NCBI GenBank assembly: GCA_001986395.2
Contig: MQVO02000014.1
Span: 124,001 to 188,000, forward strand
Origin: Irpex lacteus
Taxonomy: Eukaryota; Basidiomycota; Agaricomycetes; Polyporales; Irpicaceae
DNA: 64,000 bases
Reading direction: 5' to 3'
Positions 44,247 to 56,712 of the stretch are shown here, one piece after another (within the stretch, counting starts at the first letter, position 1; each line of letters opens with the position of its first letter). The position numbers and the translations under genes are program-made. The notes beneath the pieces are model-generated. The model saw only the letters and a list, made by a program, of their open reading frames with translations. It did no database searches and was not told the origin of the DNA.

Positions 44247-47200
44247 TCAATATCTTGGCTTCTTCGCCACGGGTTCACCCGTACGTTCCCACTGACCCGA
44301 GAATCCCGGTATGGCTGAGACAGCGGACCTTTTTGCTACTGCACCCCCACCTTCCAAATGAGGAGATACAATCACCTTGTCCGCCTCCATCTCTGCCAAT
44401 GATGGCTGCACCATCGAAGAGACACGTTCGTATTCCGGCCCCAGAACCTGTCGCACATCGTCTTCGCTACTTCCCAGGCTTCGAACAAGCACGGCGCCTT
44501 TCGTACGACGTGCTCGCCAACGTATTAGCTCGTGCAACGCGTCGGATTTCGAGAGCTAAAGTAAAACCACAGATGAGCATGGTTCTTCAAGCGAAAGACG
44601 TAAGTAAACTCACATCAAGCCAGACTTTTCTCTCGCGTACAATAACCCACTCCGCCACGCCGGCTGCATACATCGCCAGGTTGTCGCATAGATGCGTCAT
44701 CCCACGGGGCATACCCGGGACACGAACCGTCGTAGTACGCTCCTCAGACTGCGCCAAAGCGTTTCGAGCCCTCTGACACGCAACACAGGTGCACTTCCAT
44801 TGGGCCAATTTGGCAAGGTGGGCAGCCAATGCAGAGTCGTCGGCTGAGGGTTTGGGTCCAACGATTTGTTCTAGGCAGACAATCATTACCTTCTGCACGA
44901 AGTTGTCTACGTTGGTCTGGCGCTTGAGTGCCCATTCTTGGAGCTTTGAGATCAAAGGGACGAGAGTGTTCTCGACATATGTCGCATTGGGCGCGGTTGA
45001 CGAGAGAACACGAGCACCGATCTCTTCAAATAGGATGGCAGAGTCGTCGGCCTTTGACGCGAAGTCCATCGCAGCGATCACGCTTGAGACGGTGCGGCTC
45101 TGGGCGCAATACCGCGAGAGAAGGGCCATCTCCGTTTGTATATGGACATCCAACTTCTCGTCGGGCACTGACACGATGCGCTCGTGCTTTGAGGTTATGT
45201 GGCGGTGAAGGCTTTGATTGAACTTCGACGGTATGTCCAACTGGCGGATACGTGGCCAAACACTATGATCATACAGAGATCGTGAGCACGCCAGTACCAA
45301 AGACTCATTATAGCGCACGTACGTTCTGACAAAAATCTCACCATCCCTGAATGCCAGCGCAGCATCCACGAGCGTCGTGAGCTGATCGAGAAGAAGAGGG
45401 TCATCTGGACTTGCTAGCAGGTGGTCGAAGAACAAGCCGATCGCCTTGTCGCGGAATGTTTCAAAGTTCGCCGTCGCGTCTACAATACTTCGCGGGATCT
45501 CTTCCCCTTCCTCCTCCAAGTATGGAACAAGAGGCAGCATCCCATAGGCCGTATGTATCGCTGCATCTTTCCCGTTCAGCGATTGGTTGACTTGCATAAT
45601 ACGTTCCAGGACATCAAAAAGCATATGACCACCTCCCATGTCCAAAAGAAACTTCACTGACACCACGGTATGAGTTCGATTACGCTGGGCAACTCGAGCT
45701 TCAGTCAGGCCGTTCGCTCTCGCGTCCGCACTGTCCGGAGGTTCATAGAAGGGCTCTTTTGATAATGAAGCTCTGACGAGCTGAGAGACTACGTCGGCCT
45801 TGATGTCAGATGCGGGGAACGTGCGACCTCCGTCCAGGTCCTGAGCGAATTCGAGTAGAACACTTGCATCAGAAACGGCGAGGATATGTGGAAGCATACT
45901 GAGAACAAGTAGATATGAGTATTCTTGTCAGTTAACGCTCGAACGACTATACTATCTCGTCACGTACTTGTTCTTCAGATACTCTATCCCGTCGTGCGCC
46001 TTTGCGACCGCGAAGAACAACCTAATATCAGTTCTTTCGGTCGCCCTCAAGGAAGTGAACATCCGTAGCTTCTGTGCGACACACCATCGTCGCAGGGAGT
46101 CGTCTGCCGTCGGGTCACAGCGCTTCTCAAGATGTTCAAGGAACAGCAATTTCGATCCATTGAACGTGTCTTTCTCCAACATATACTCGAGGCTATAGCC
46201 CGTTTTGTCAGTAATGGCGAGTTACATCTGGGTACGAGAAACATACCCAGGTAGAACGGCCTGAAAGCCAAGCTTGTTCACGGCGGCGATGATCTTGTAC
46301 GTAGGGATTGCCCGTTCCGTATTGTACATCGTATTGTAGTAACCTTCCCCTGAGACATCATAGTAATCGCTCTCAAACCGCGCGTCCTCCTTGTGCCCGG
46401 TCTCAAGCTTTCTGGAGCGAGGATACTCGTAAAAGTCGTCGTCATCTTCGTCTGAGGAGTTGTAGCGCTCATAGGAGGCCTGTGACGATTGATAATCGTC
46501 GCTGGCATCTTCTTCGTCCGACGAATTGTATAGCTCGAAATTTGACTGCGGCGGTTGGTAAACATCGCATGATAGGATAGCCTTGTTCCAGAGCTCGGGG
46601 TTGTTCCAGCGAAGTGCCAGGTCACATATCGCTCCAGCTATCTTCTTAGCTCCTTTGTGAGAATGCGCGAGCAATTCATCGATAAGTTTCATAGCGTCGG
46701 GCCCTGGGCCCTTGCGCAACGCCATGGAATTTATCTTCGATAGTGCTCGTTTCAAGCCCTTCTTGCCAGGGTACCTGATCCCGAAGTTGCTCCAGCTAGG
46801 CCATATGACTAGGAATGTACGATGGTAGTCTGCAGAGGGCACGAATGAGCACCCATATATCCGAGTCGGCTTCCCCAGCCAGAATGACTTACCACGTTTC
46901 ACTTCCTGGATGACAGACATAGTTTAGCTGTCAAGAAGCATTCCAGTGCATTAATGACGTACCGTCTTCTTCTCCTCCTCTTCCTCCTCTTCTTCCTCCT
47001 CCTCTTCCTCCTCCTCTTCCCACTCCTCTTCCTCTTCATCCTCCTCCTGCTCTTCATCCTCCTCCTGCTCTTCCTTCTGCTCTTCCTCCTTGTCCCCTTC
47101 TTCCACTCCCACCTTCTCCACCTCTTCCACCTCTTTCACCTCTTTCTCTTCCACTGCCTCCTCGTCCATATAGCTCTCTACAAACGGGCCTGCGCTAATA

Positions 47201-47778
47201 GCTTCTCGGTAGTCTTGGGGTATTGTGACTACCGTCTCATCGTCGTAGGGGTTGATCTTGTAAGGAATACGACCCCCATTAAATTCCAGGAAGTTTTCAA
47301 AGGATTCATCCCAGTCTATGTCGTCCTCATCAGGTTCACCCTTCTGCACCGGCTCCCATTTGTGCCCAACATAGTTTGCGACACCCAGGTAGAACCCTAA
47401 CGGAGTCGCCAATGCCTGCAAAAGGGCAAGCTTTTGTGCATCAGCGCCTTTCAGAGTGGGCACACGTCGACCATCAATCGTGTAAGTGTGATCAAGCAGA
47501 TACAGCACTACGTGAGGGGTCGGGCGACCTTTGTTTTCCTTCCAGAATGTCAAGATACGCTGAAGCACTGGTACAATTCCATTATTCTGAGTGACACAAT
47601 CAATCACGCTGCCGTTGTCGACGACTTTGGACAACAGGTCGCTCAAGCCATTCTGGTTTTAGGAGCAACAACAAATACGAGTCAGTGATCAGAGAGTTCA
47701 CTCGAAAACCTCAGGCTCGCACCGCACCTGAACACGCTGTCCTTCTTGAAGTTCACGGTGAGCTGATTGCTCTTCCAT
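44247..47778 (-). CDS. truncated paralogue of the 2OG-oxygenase gene at 48.3 kb
   Basis: Large protein aligning by eye with the C-terminal two thirds of its head-to-head neighbour: TPHVVLYLLDHTYTIDGRRV and LKGADAQKLALLQALATPLG against IIYMLDHTYSQANL and LKGADAHQVALLSPIAKDLG. KKGLKRALSKI, EYLKNKY, MLPHILAVSDASVLLEFAQD, ENTLVPLISKLQEWALKRQT and CTCVACQRARN follow in the same order. Exon 1 is 47778-47728 (MEEQSAHRELQEGQRVQ) and splices at 47652 into NGLSDLLSKVV. The dioxygenase domain with H-x-D, second His and Arg is entirely absent. It has gained a Glu-rich tract (46975-47100) and SSDEED acidic blocks. Intron 44586ff joins KVWLD to LSKSDALHELIRW. Function unknown; probably non-catalytic. Confidence 0.75.
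46972..47105 (-). repeat. coding GAG/GAA repeat (poly-Glu tract)
   Basis: An impure trinucleotide repeat encodes a run of about 17 Glu before KKT and several EEDEEQEE units. The matching place in the plus-strand paralogue has only scattered acidic residues, so this is a lineage-specific expansion. Confidence 0.9.
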
Positions 47779-48299
47779 GATGATTTTAAGATTAGCTGAT
47801 TACGGACGAGTACTTGTAAGGCTGACAGCGAGCCAGCGACTGCTTTCGAGTACCTGAGATGATAGGACTTGTTAGCACGTCCGCACATTCACAAATCTCT
47901 ACTAGTAGAAACTTACAGGTAAGTTCTGAAGTAAAATTAGCCCAAAACGAGCAGTCGTTCAGAGACAAGTTTTAATCAATTGCGCTCAGTAGTTAGTCTA
48001 AGTCAGACCCGGAGGGTTATCGTAAGTAGTGGTTGCTGGTTAGGAAACAGACAACGCACCGTCACACCCGAGACTTTGCGAGCCTGACTGGGCGTGACAA
48101 ACCACGTGATATTTGTGACTCTTCGCGTTTCTGTCACTAGGCGCGCGTCTCTCCTGCAGCTTATAGTAGTAACTTACCCATTAGTATGTAACTATCTTGT
48201 GCAATTCCACGCGACGTAAGTTTTCAAAGTTCAATCTAATTCGGTCATTATCTGGGTACTAATCGAAGAACAAAAATTGAAGCTCAGAGGCCAGCGCAC
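47779..48299. promoter_or_regulatory. head-to-head intergenic region of the paralogous pair
   Basis: 521 bp between the two divergent paralogues. The dioxygenase sequence missing from the minus gene is not recognisable here. No strong TATA on either side. Confidence 0.45.
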
Positions 48300-51200
48300 A
48301 TGTCAGAGCCCGATGGAACTGAAGGCGCGTGCCTTGTCGACGACCGACCAGTAAATACTTCCGGTGAATCCGGTGAGTCTGAGGACGAAAATGAGATGGT
48401 AGTAAATTTCTTCACTTCGAGAAATACTGCTTCAATCTCTAAAGATGTGGATAAACGTAGGAATGGGACACTTCCGACGAAGACTCCGAGGACTACGAGT
48501 CAACGTATGACCACCTCGAACAGGAGGAAAGTTCCGACTCTGATCCTGCCAGTGATTACGACGAGGACGCGGATTCTATCTTTACCGCTTCTGAGGATGA
48601 GGGAAAAGAGGCCAAAAACCTGGGAGATCCCGATAACATCCTCGTGAGTTTCGTGACCACGAATGACATGCATATAGTCAAGCCAACTAGCTTATTTTTA
48701 TACCAAAGAGCGACCTAGAGGACGCCTTGAACAGCGACAGTGGATTTGACGGGTCTTTTTCCTTCCAGAAGACATACCCGGATGCGCCCAATCCCGGCTT
48801 ACACCTCTCAGACCTTGGTTCCGTCGGTTTACCATTCAGCCTGAGCGACGCTGCAGCCGTCAAATCACGCTGTGCGCAGGCTCCTTTCGGTAAAGGAGAG
48901 CTTACAGTCGTCGACAAGACTGTGCGCGACACGTGGGAGATGGACGCGAGCAAGGTGCGCACTGCTTCTCTGCTTTGCCTGGAGCGGCTGTGATTGATTC
49001 AAGTCCTTATATGCGCTTGAAGGTAAAGTTTGATAACCCCTTGTGGGCGAAGTTTGTCTCGCGCGCTGCAAGGGATGTATGCGAGAAGTTGGGTGTCAAC
49101 ATCGAAGCCAGCCGTCCTCGCTGCAGCCTCTACAAGCTCTTGTTATACGAAACAGGGTCCCAGTTAGTATTTCATCACGCGGTGAAAGCATATACTTATT
49201 CTCTTTGCCAGCTTTCTTCCTCATGTAGAGTAAGTCGTTCACCTCGATGTTCATGCACGCCTATCTGATCAATCATAGCACTGAGAAGCAAGATGGGATG
49301 TTTGCGACTATCGTCATCGTCCTCCCCTCTCGGTTTACAGGCGGCGCGGCATATCTGACTCACAACGGCCTCTCCGCCACGTACGACTGCAGCACCAACA
49401 GCCACTACGAGACCAACGTCCTTGCATGGTACACCGACGTCACTCACGAGATCAAACCCATCACCAGCGGTTATCGTCTAGCCTTGTCGTACAACCTCAT
49501 TCACACGACAAGGTCGCTCCGGCCATCGCTCTCCACGAAATTGGAGCATATACTGAAGCTTCGACGTATATTGAAGACGTGGATGAAAGATGAAGGACAG
49601 CAATCCCCAGAGAAGATCATCTATATGCTCGACCACACGTATTCTCAAGCCAATCTATGCGCGAGCGCGTTGAAGGGAGCCGACGCTCATCAAGTAGCTT
49701 TGCTCAGTCCTATCGCAAAGGACCTCGGCCTCGAATTCGGCCTGGCGACTGTCGAGCTTCACCAGTGGGGACGCTACGAAGACGACGGGCGGGACTATCG
49801 GCGCTACAAGGGATACGACGACTCAGATGGAGGCGACAGTGATCTCACCTTCGAGGCTGACGGAGATGTGGACAAGGAGATTTCGATCACGCATTTCGTG
49901 GACCTTCAAGGAAGATTAATCAGTGACACTCTAGATTTCGAGGACGGAACCGAGACTATCCCGAGCTGCATGTCGGATATGTTAGAAAACGGGGAGTTAT
50001 TCAAGCAAGAATCGGAGGGGTATCAAGGAAATGTGCGTGTGCAGTGCTCCATCTGATGCGGTGTGATACGACTGACACTTGGCTTAGTACGCTGGCGATC
50101 TGAATCGCTGTGAATACCCTCACTGCTTCGCTAGATGATCCCCCGTCTGACATCTTTTTAAGGGTATCGCTGTTCAGTTCTAGTCATCTGGCCGAACTGG
50201 AGTAGTGAAATACAGCTATACGAGGGACAAAAGGGTCTCAAGCGCGCATTAGAAGATGTGAAGTCAATCACCTCGCTCAAGCCTTCGAAGGGAGATCGTG
50301 ATACCGTTAGGTTCATCCTCTCGAGGGTCTCTTCCTCGCCAGGAAAGTCGAGAGAAATTGCGCACACTGTTTGTGCTCTCGCGAGGAAGTGGCGCAAGCC
50401 GCGGTTGTGGGATCGTGCGGTGTGGGATTGTTGTAAATCTGACGGCCTTTCGCTTATACCTGGAGAAGAGATTTTCGCCGCGATCGAGTGCTTCGGTGTA
50501 AAGTCGATTCAAACATCGTACGTGCTATACTGATGACTGTCTTCTTGGACAATCTGATCGCCAGTGCCGCGTCTATGTAGACTGGAACTTCTTGTCCATA
50601 GAGACTCTGGTAACGCATCCAGGCTTTACTCTCTACAGAGACTGGAGCTATGGTGTACCACTATACCCGACACCGACCCCGACAAGGCCTTTATTGAACG
50701 GTGGATCAAACACGACCTTGCTCCGATGGCCAGGACCCTGAAGAAACCGACCAAGGCGGAGATACCATTCTTCCTCTCGATGGCGAGGGTCAACGGGGGT
50801 ATCGACTGCATAAGAGACCAGTAAGTAGAACAACTTCCAGTAGACTATATCGCACTCAGCCGTAGATTGTAGCTTGTTGTCTCGTTTCTTGGATCTTGCA
50901 GATGCCGAGTTCCTGAAAGAGTTCGCTCGCAATATATTGTCCGACGTTGAATTCCCGATATGTGAAGCAAAGACGGCGGTGGTACATTCCTTGTTGGAGG
51001 CAGCAATCTCCCGAACTACGTTCACCTCCTCGAACACTCCTGGTTACACGTCAACAGCAAATCGTCTTCTACTGGTCAAGTCGTATATCCAGGCAGCTCG
51101 CTCCGCAGGTTCTATCGGTTTAGTCAACGCCATCCTCGATCGTGTGATGGACCTTGACGGCCTAGCTACCGCTCAGACTCACGAGTACGCTCGTCGAGTT

Positions 51201-52375
51201 ATGCTTCCACTAGTTGTTTCCTCTCCCCTCGCGAGGCGGGCAGACTAGCCGTACCTCAGGAGTCTCCATCGAAGTTTGGGCTGTTACAAGAGGCGGCCAT
51301 CAAGTTATATTCGGATGCACTCCTCGCAGACCCGAATATACTTACTTCCCCGGGTGAAGCGGCGACGTTGCTGGACGCTACTCTAGCAGATAACAACGGC
51401 AAGCTGTTTCTTCGCACGTAAGCAGTCCCAACACTACATACTGCTCTATATTGATCTCGCTCCATCATGTAGCGTCTGGCCTTGTATTCAGAAGCTGAAC
51501 CTTACAGGGGTAGCCCTTCAACTTCTGGTAACGCAGATGACAGCAAGGCGTGACGTTGTTGTCTCTTCTGGCGACTATCCGAATCTAGCAGCTACCTGGC
51601 AAGCAAAAACAGCTGAACTAGCCAAGCACGGCGTTGCGCGCATTGACCTATCATCCGCTAGGCAAATTCTGGACGCGCTCAACTGGTCTATCGAAATGAA
51701 TGTGCCTGACCTCTGCGACGACGTCCTCAAGCGTGCTTTGAATCCATCAGTGGCTGGCCGACGCTACATAGAAGACGTCCTAGTACCACTTGTCCCGAAA
51801 TTGCGACAGTGGGGGATCAAGCACGGTCGTAGTATGGACTCAACATTGCGCAAGATCGTCGTAATATGGAAGGAGAAAGTTCTCGGAGCAAGTGACCCGG
51901 CCGTTGCTGATCGTCTCAACGAGTTGAAGATCAGATGGACGTGTTACTGCGAATGGTGCCGAGAAGTGCGCAACTTCATCGTCAATCCGAATGAGACTTC
52001 GACGCAGGAGCCGCTTGGGTTCAAGGGCTGTAAACACGTTGATACCTTCCTTGGGCTGTACGCGCGTGGCTTGGTCACTTGGACGAAGGTCAAGTCTACA
52101 AAGCCTCACTCGCTTTCTGTACGTCATTCGTACTGCGTTCGATCGAAGTGGAGTGAGTTACTGATAACCGATACTTGCTATAGATTAAGAAAACAGAAGC
52201 ATTGAAGAAGCAGAACCATTGGCAGGCGAGCCAGGTACACGGTTATGCTCTCCTCAAGAGCCTCAGCGCCGACCAGAACGAAGTGCAGCGTATTCTTGGT
52301 CAGGTGCATGACCGCTTGAAGGTGGCGTTGGAGGGTGGAAGGCCATCTGTACAACCTTCTACGCGTGGCACCTGA
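48300..52375 (+). CDS. 2OG-Fe(II) dioxygenase-domain protein, large Agaricomycete type
   Basis: An acidic N-terminus (MSEPDGTEGACLVDDRPVN, then an exon with EWDTSDEDSEDYESTYDHLE) precedes a prolyl-4-hydroxylase-like dioxygenase: SLSDAAAVKSRCAQAPFGKG, NPLWAKFVSRAARDVCEKLG, then YETGSH-FLPHVD-TEKQDGMF. Iron ligands are the His and Asp of PHVD and the His of DVTHEIKP (49445-49447); the 2OG Arg is in GYRLALSYN. The FLPHVD segment is an 18-nt exon (49212-49229). A long helical C-terminal region follows (KGLKRALEDV, LLSRFLDLADAEFLKEF, EDVLVPLVPKLRQWGIKHG, CYCEWCREVRNF) and ends QPSTRGT. One break: at about 51205-51245 the frame must shift to reach RLAVPQESPSKFGLLQEAA. Substrate unknown. Confidence 0.78.
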
Positions 52376-52998
52376 CGGGTTTCTAGTGAAGAGTACCTCA
52401 CCGGTGCGCAGCCTGAGACAGACTCCAGGCGAAGGCCGATGCCGCTCATTGGCATCTGTTGCTTTATTCTAACTTAATCCTACACTAATCCACTGCATGC
52501 TTCATTAGAACCCGAGCCCGTAATTCTACTGTAAACCCTGAGCCTCTCTGCTGAAACTTACGTTCATATGATCTGTATGTACTTATAATTCAATAAACCT
52601 ACGTATTCCCAGCGAATTCTTGACCAACAGATCAAAAGCGTGCGGAATGGACATCAAAACGAGCCTGCTTCCCTCATTCACTTGCGCCAACTCGAGGCCA
52701 GCTCGTGTGAACTTACGTACTTGCCTTATCAAGCCGCGGGAGTCACGGACCGGCGTCTGATTCCGTTTGATGTCCGAAACGAGACGCCATTCGACGAGGA
52801 ATATTTGTTGTCGGATGACTCGGACGACCAGCACCCAACGAGCTGGTCCCCCAGAATTTCGAGTTCAACGCCGTAGATGCGTGTGTGCCGCGTGTGATAA
52901 GGAACTTACCCATGGACAGATAGCTTGCAGTGCAGCTGTCTGTGCAGCTGCCTTCTCTTGGTCGTACCACGAGCTACCAGTGCCAAGACACTCACAAA
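52376..52998. other. intergenic region
   Basis: 620 bp. Overlapping frames on both strands at 52583-52876 exist; the minus one (with GLELAQVNEGSRLVLMSIPH) looks mildly protein-like, but I could not connect it to exons or recognise it. Confidence 0.4.
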
Positions 52999-55014
52999 AT
53001 GCCTTCAGCGGGCTTTCTCATATATTCTGGCGTGATGCCGCTCATAAAGACGTGAGTGGATACTTCGAATATTGGAAAGTATTCACGCACACGCTCACAG
53101 TTTGTAGATACCTGTCAATCCTTTGCGGGTATATCCTGGCTCGTAAAGGATTGTTCCCTCCGGCTGCCTCGAAGGGCGCATCACAAGTCACGATGAATAT
53201 ATCTCTCCCATTACTTGTGTTTGCGAACATCGTGCCTGCGTTTACGCCTCAGAATATCTCTGCTTTAGGACCGTTGTTTCTTACTGCCTTCGTATACATG
53301 GGCATAGGCTTCATCATGGGAGCCATCATCCGGGAAGTGTGCCACGTTCCAAGGAACTTTTGGCAAGGTATTCTCGTGGTGACTGGTATGAGTAACTGGG
53401 GGAACTTGCGTCAGTAGTCAGCTGGGATCTTGTACTGGTGATATATTGTTGCTAATTATCCTCTAGCTAATGCGGTGGTTCTATCCGTAACCCAGCAGGC
53501 CCCTTTTGATCCAACCACCGACCCCAAGCGTAAGTTGATCGTTATTTCTATAATTGTTCCATCATGCTGAGCTATTTATAAACCAGTTGGAGTGTCGTTC
53601 GTATCCATCTTTATAGTGTCGTATCACCTAGTCTTCTGGGTCTGCGGGGCGGCACACTCGCTCTCCTGGGATTACCTACCCGGAATCCCGCAAGGAGAAG
53701 AGGCTGAGCATCGCTACTCCTGGCGGGAGAAGCCACTAGGCAGCCTCTTTGCCAAGCACATTCTCCATCTTCCTCCACTCCCGTCTTTGAAGAATGAGGA
53801 ACAACTCCCTCAAGATAACATCTCACAGCTAGAGAAGGGCGATGAGAAACACACGGATACGTACACGCAAAGTGTCACTGGGCAGGAACCAGGGAATGCC
53901 ACTCAGGAGGAAGCAGATCCCGACATCCAGCTTGTCCGTCGCATCTCGCGCATGTCCAATGTGTCATACCAAGCACGACCAACACCTGCATCGCCAAAGT
54001 TGAAGCACGCCACAATCGAGTCTCGAGCGCCCTCTAATCCATCCCTCGACTCACTATCTCAAGTACCAGAGAACACGCCGGCCCCAACCTCTCTCACTTC
54101 AGCCATTTTGCGATCTATACGACCCCTCACGGTGATAATCACACCCGTCACCGTCGCAATTGCCATCTCTCTTCCAATCGCTTTGATAGACGACCTCAAA
54201 GCCTTGTTCGTGGACATCTCCGCCCTAGGAGGACCCACCTGGCACGGGCCTGATGGCAAACCACCGTTAGCCTTCATCATCGACACTGGTCAGTTCTGCA
54301 TCAACTCAATAGCCTTTCCGACTCTCTTTCCTCTCTTTCTGATAATTTGATTGTTTTATGACGCACCTACAGCTGAGTTCATGGGTGGGATCGCCATCCC
54401 TCTCGCCTTGGTTCTCCTCGGAGCCTCCTTCGCCCGTCTGCGAATACCAAGACCACTCTCCAGACTACCCATTACAGCCATGGTCCTCGTAGCAGCGGTA
54501 AAAATGTTTATCCTCCCAGTCATTGGTGTCTTTATGGTACAGGCGATGGTTCATCGTGGGTTGATAGACAAGACGTCCAAGGCTGAGAGGTTTGTCGCAG
54601 TGTTCCTGAGTGGAACGCCTGCTGCTGTCAAGTGAGCGAGTTCTCCAGGCCTTGATGTTCTGTGTGTATGGGATATACTGATAGCTGTTGTCATTCAGTC
54701 AGCTGATTGTGGCAAGTTTGTACGCTCCTGACGGGGAAGTGGACACGCTAGCGGTGAGCGCCTCTATTCTTGCTCCGAGAGTTATGTATCAGGGTGTGCT
54801 CACTTCTACATCTTTACTAGGCATTCTTATTGGTTCAATGTAAGCTATTCCGTCTGATATCTATCCGCTGACATGGACTAACTTCTGGTAACCTTCAGAC
54901 GCATTAATGTTCTTCTCATCTTCGTAAGTTCTTTGGAAATGATAGGCTTATAAACAACACTGATAATGATCGTGCACTAGTGCTCTCACTGCTGTAGCTT
55001 TATTGCTGCTATGA
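52999..55014 (+). CDS. auxin efflux carrier / membrane transport family protein
   Basis: PIN-like transporter (AEC superfamily, fungal Ecm3-type) with two bundles of helices around a long hydrophilic loop. Exons: 52999-53051, 53108-53409, 53467-53529, 53587-54288, 54373-54631, 54699-54753, 54821-54839, then two small exons to the stop at 55012. The start is MPSAGFLIYSGVMPLIKTYL, SILCGYILARKGLFPP, then NISLPLLVFANIVPAF and the crossover-like GMSNWGNLPNAVVLSV. The loop (53690-54100) is charged and Ser/Pro-rich. The second bundle includes MGGIAIPLALVLLGASFARL, PITAMVLVAAVKMFILPVIG, FLSGTPAAVNQLIVASLYAP and the last helix ALTAVALLLL. Fungal relatives sit in ER or plasma membrane; substrate unknown. 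Junctions all keep frame. Confidence 0.9.
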
Positions 55015-56712
55015 TTGTACTTACAGGCTACTCTCGGGATCGTGCATAGACATGGAACCTCGTAGATGAAATTGATGACTATAATGATTTCCTGATTGCT
55101 TACGAATAATCTCACAAAGATTTCATGAATCGGCCTCGAGAAACACATCTGTGCTCAAAAGAACCTCGACGATCAAATGACCGAAGTATCCGGAGAATAT
55201 ACCACCAACCATCGATCTCTATTGCGTTACCCAGTAAGCACGGACGATCATGTATTTGTGGCGCTGTCATTCTTCTATGTCTTGCTTACCTCGTATTCCT
55301 ATTATCATCTCTCGAATCGCCGCAGCGGACTCTTCGCGGCGATGTAGGTCCACATATGGTCATATGGTGGTAGTATAACGCTAGAACCCGTAAAGGTAAG
55401 TATGTTTGCATGCCCGTATGACCCTCTGCTGACAAAATTGACAACTCGACATTCCGTGTAGCACGGATCCCACCGTCGTCCGTTAATAGAAAATACCACG
55501 CCAATATCGCTTTGAGTAACCACTCGATATCAACCTTGTTTCGTTCCTGGGAGCTCATCACAATGTTCATGTTTTGACCCGAAGCATTTCATACGGAATG
55601 GTAGATATGGTCGGATGGTACGTAGGAACTGACATGCTAATCACTGCGCATGCAACTCTCCGGGCCTTGCTTCCATCTTCATCTTTAAGACACTGCATTG
55701 CGTATGTCAGAAGGTCAGACTGTGATGTCAGGAATATCGAGCATCGATCATAAAAGTTGGTACCTCGGGTTGCACGGTGACCCGTGTGTTTGGTGATTTT
55801 TGGCTTTCCCTATGCATCATCCCCTAGGGCCGCTGTGACGCCACGAAGGTGTTAGAATAGAGTCTAGCTATTATTGGTAAGTTAGTTGCTGGGTACTCAT
55901 GTTCTCTGCCAGGTATTTGGACTGATGCGACCGTTCATTGACAAGACACAGTAAGTGGCGTATTTGGTGCCCGGTTGCTCACACGCTCGTCCGCTCGCCG
56001 TGTGGCCCAGATGATATCAACCGTTGCGTGTTGATATTTCGAATAACTTATGGCCACAATGGTCTCAGGGGTAATGAAATGTAGGCCATATCGCTTTAAC
56101 AAAGAACATCCTGCTTACTACTCCTATTATCTCTAGTAATCAGCGATGGCGTGCTCCTCTCTGCACGTCCCACATGCAATCAACAGCTGTCAAGCTGGCG
56201 TATACGGATCATAGGCCGCCACTACTTGGATACCCACCTTCTCTGTCAAGGACACTAAGGTTGTCCCTGGTATTCAGCAGCTGGAGAAGCCGAGGTAGTA
56301 GCCGTGCAAACCGCGCAAGGACGTTGGCAGATGGAGTGTCACTCGGAATCAACATGACGACAATGGAGGGGATCAAGCAGTACGATTGTGCTATTAGAGC
56401 GTATATTATAGATACATATGGTACGTGTGGCCATCCAGATTATACAATGCAGTACAGTACTTGTACAGCCGTGACCTATCCAATAACAAAATCCAGGTGG
56501 TCAATTATATACGAATAGAATAATAACCAATGTCCAAGCAATCTCCAATAGGAGACGTTTTGTGCAGATGACAATCCCCGGGCAGGCCACTTAGTAACCG
56601 CCCCTATGGTAAGTAACAACTAATATCCAACTTTAGCAAGTGGACGCTCTCCTCGACAGTAACGTCTTGGACAAGACGTCTTGCATCACAAGGTCCCATT
56701 CAATCCCCCTTT
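55015..56712. other. long intergenic region
   Basis: 1.7 kb without supported genes. A 114-codon plus frame at 56174-56518 has no recognisable content. The region holds the 3' flanks of two convergent genes. Confidence 0.5.

Noticed and set aside
46954..47400. 148-codon Leu/Phe-rich plus-strand ORF resembling a membrane protein
   Set aside because: It is the complement of the poly-Glu coding repeat (CTC/TTC codons), not a real membrane protein.
52583..52834. 83-codon minus-strand ORF with mildly protein-like composition
   Set aside because: No family, no clear start or splice partners; kept only as a remark on the intergenic region.
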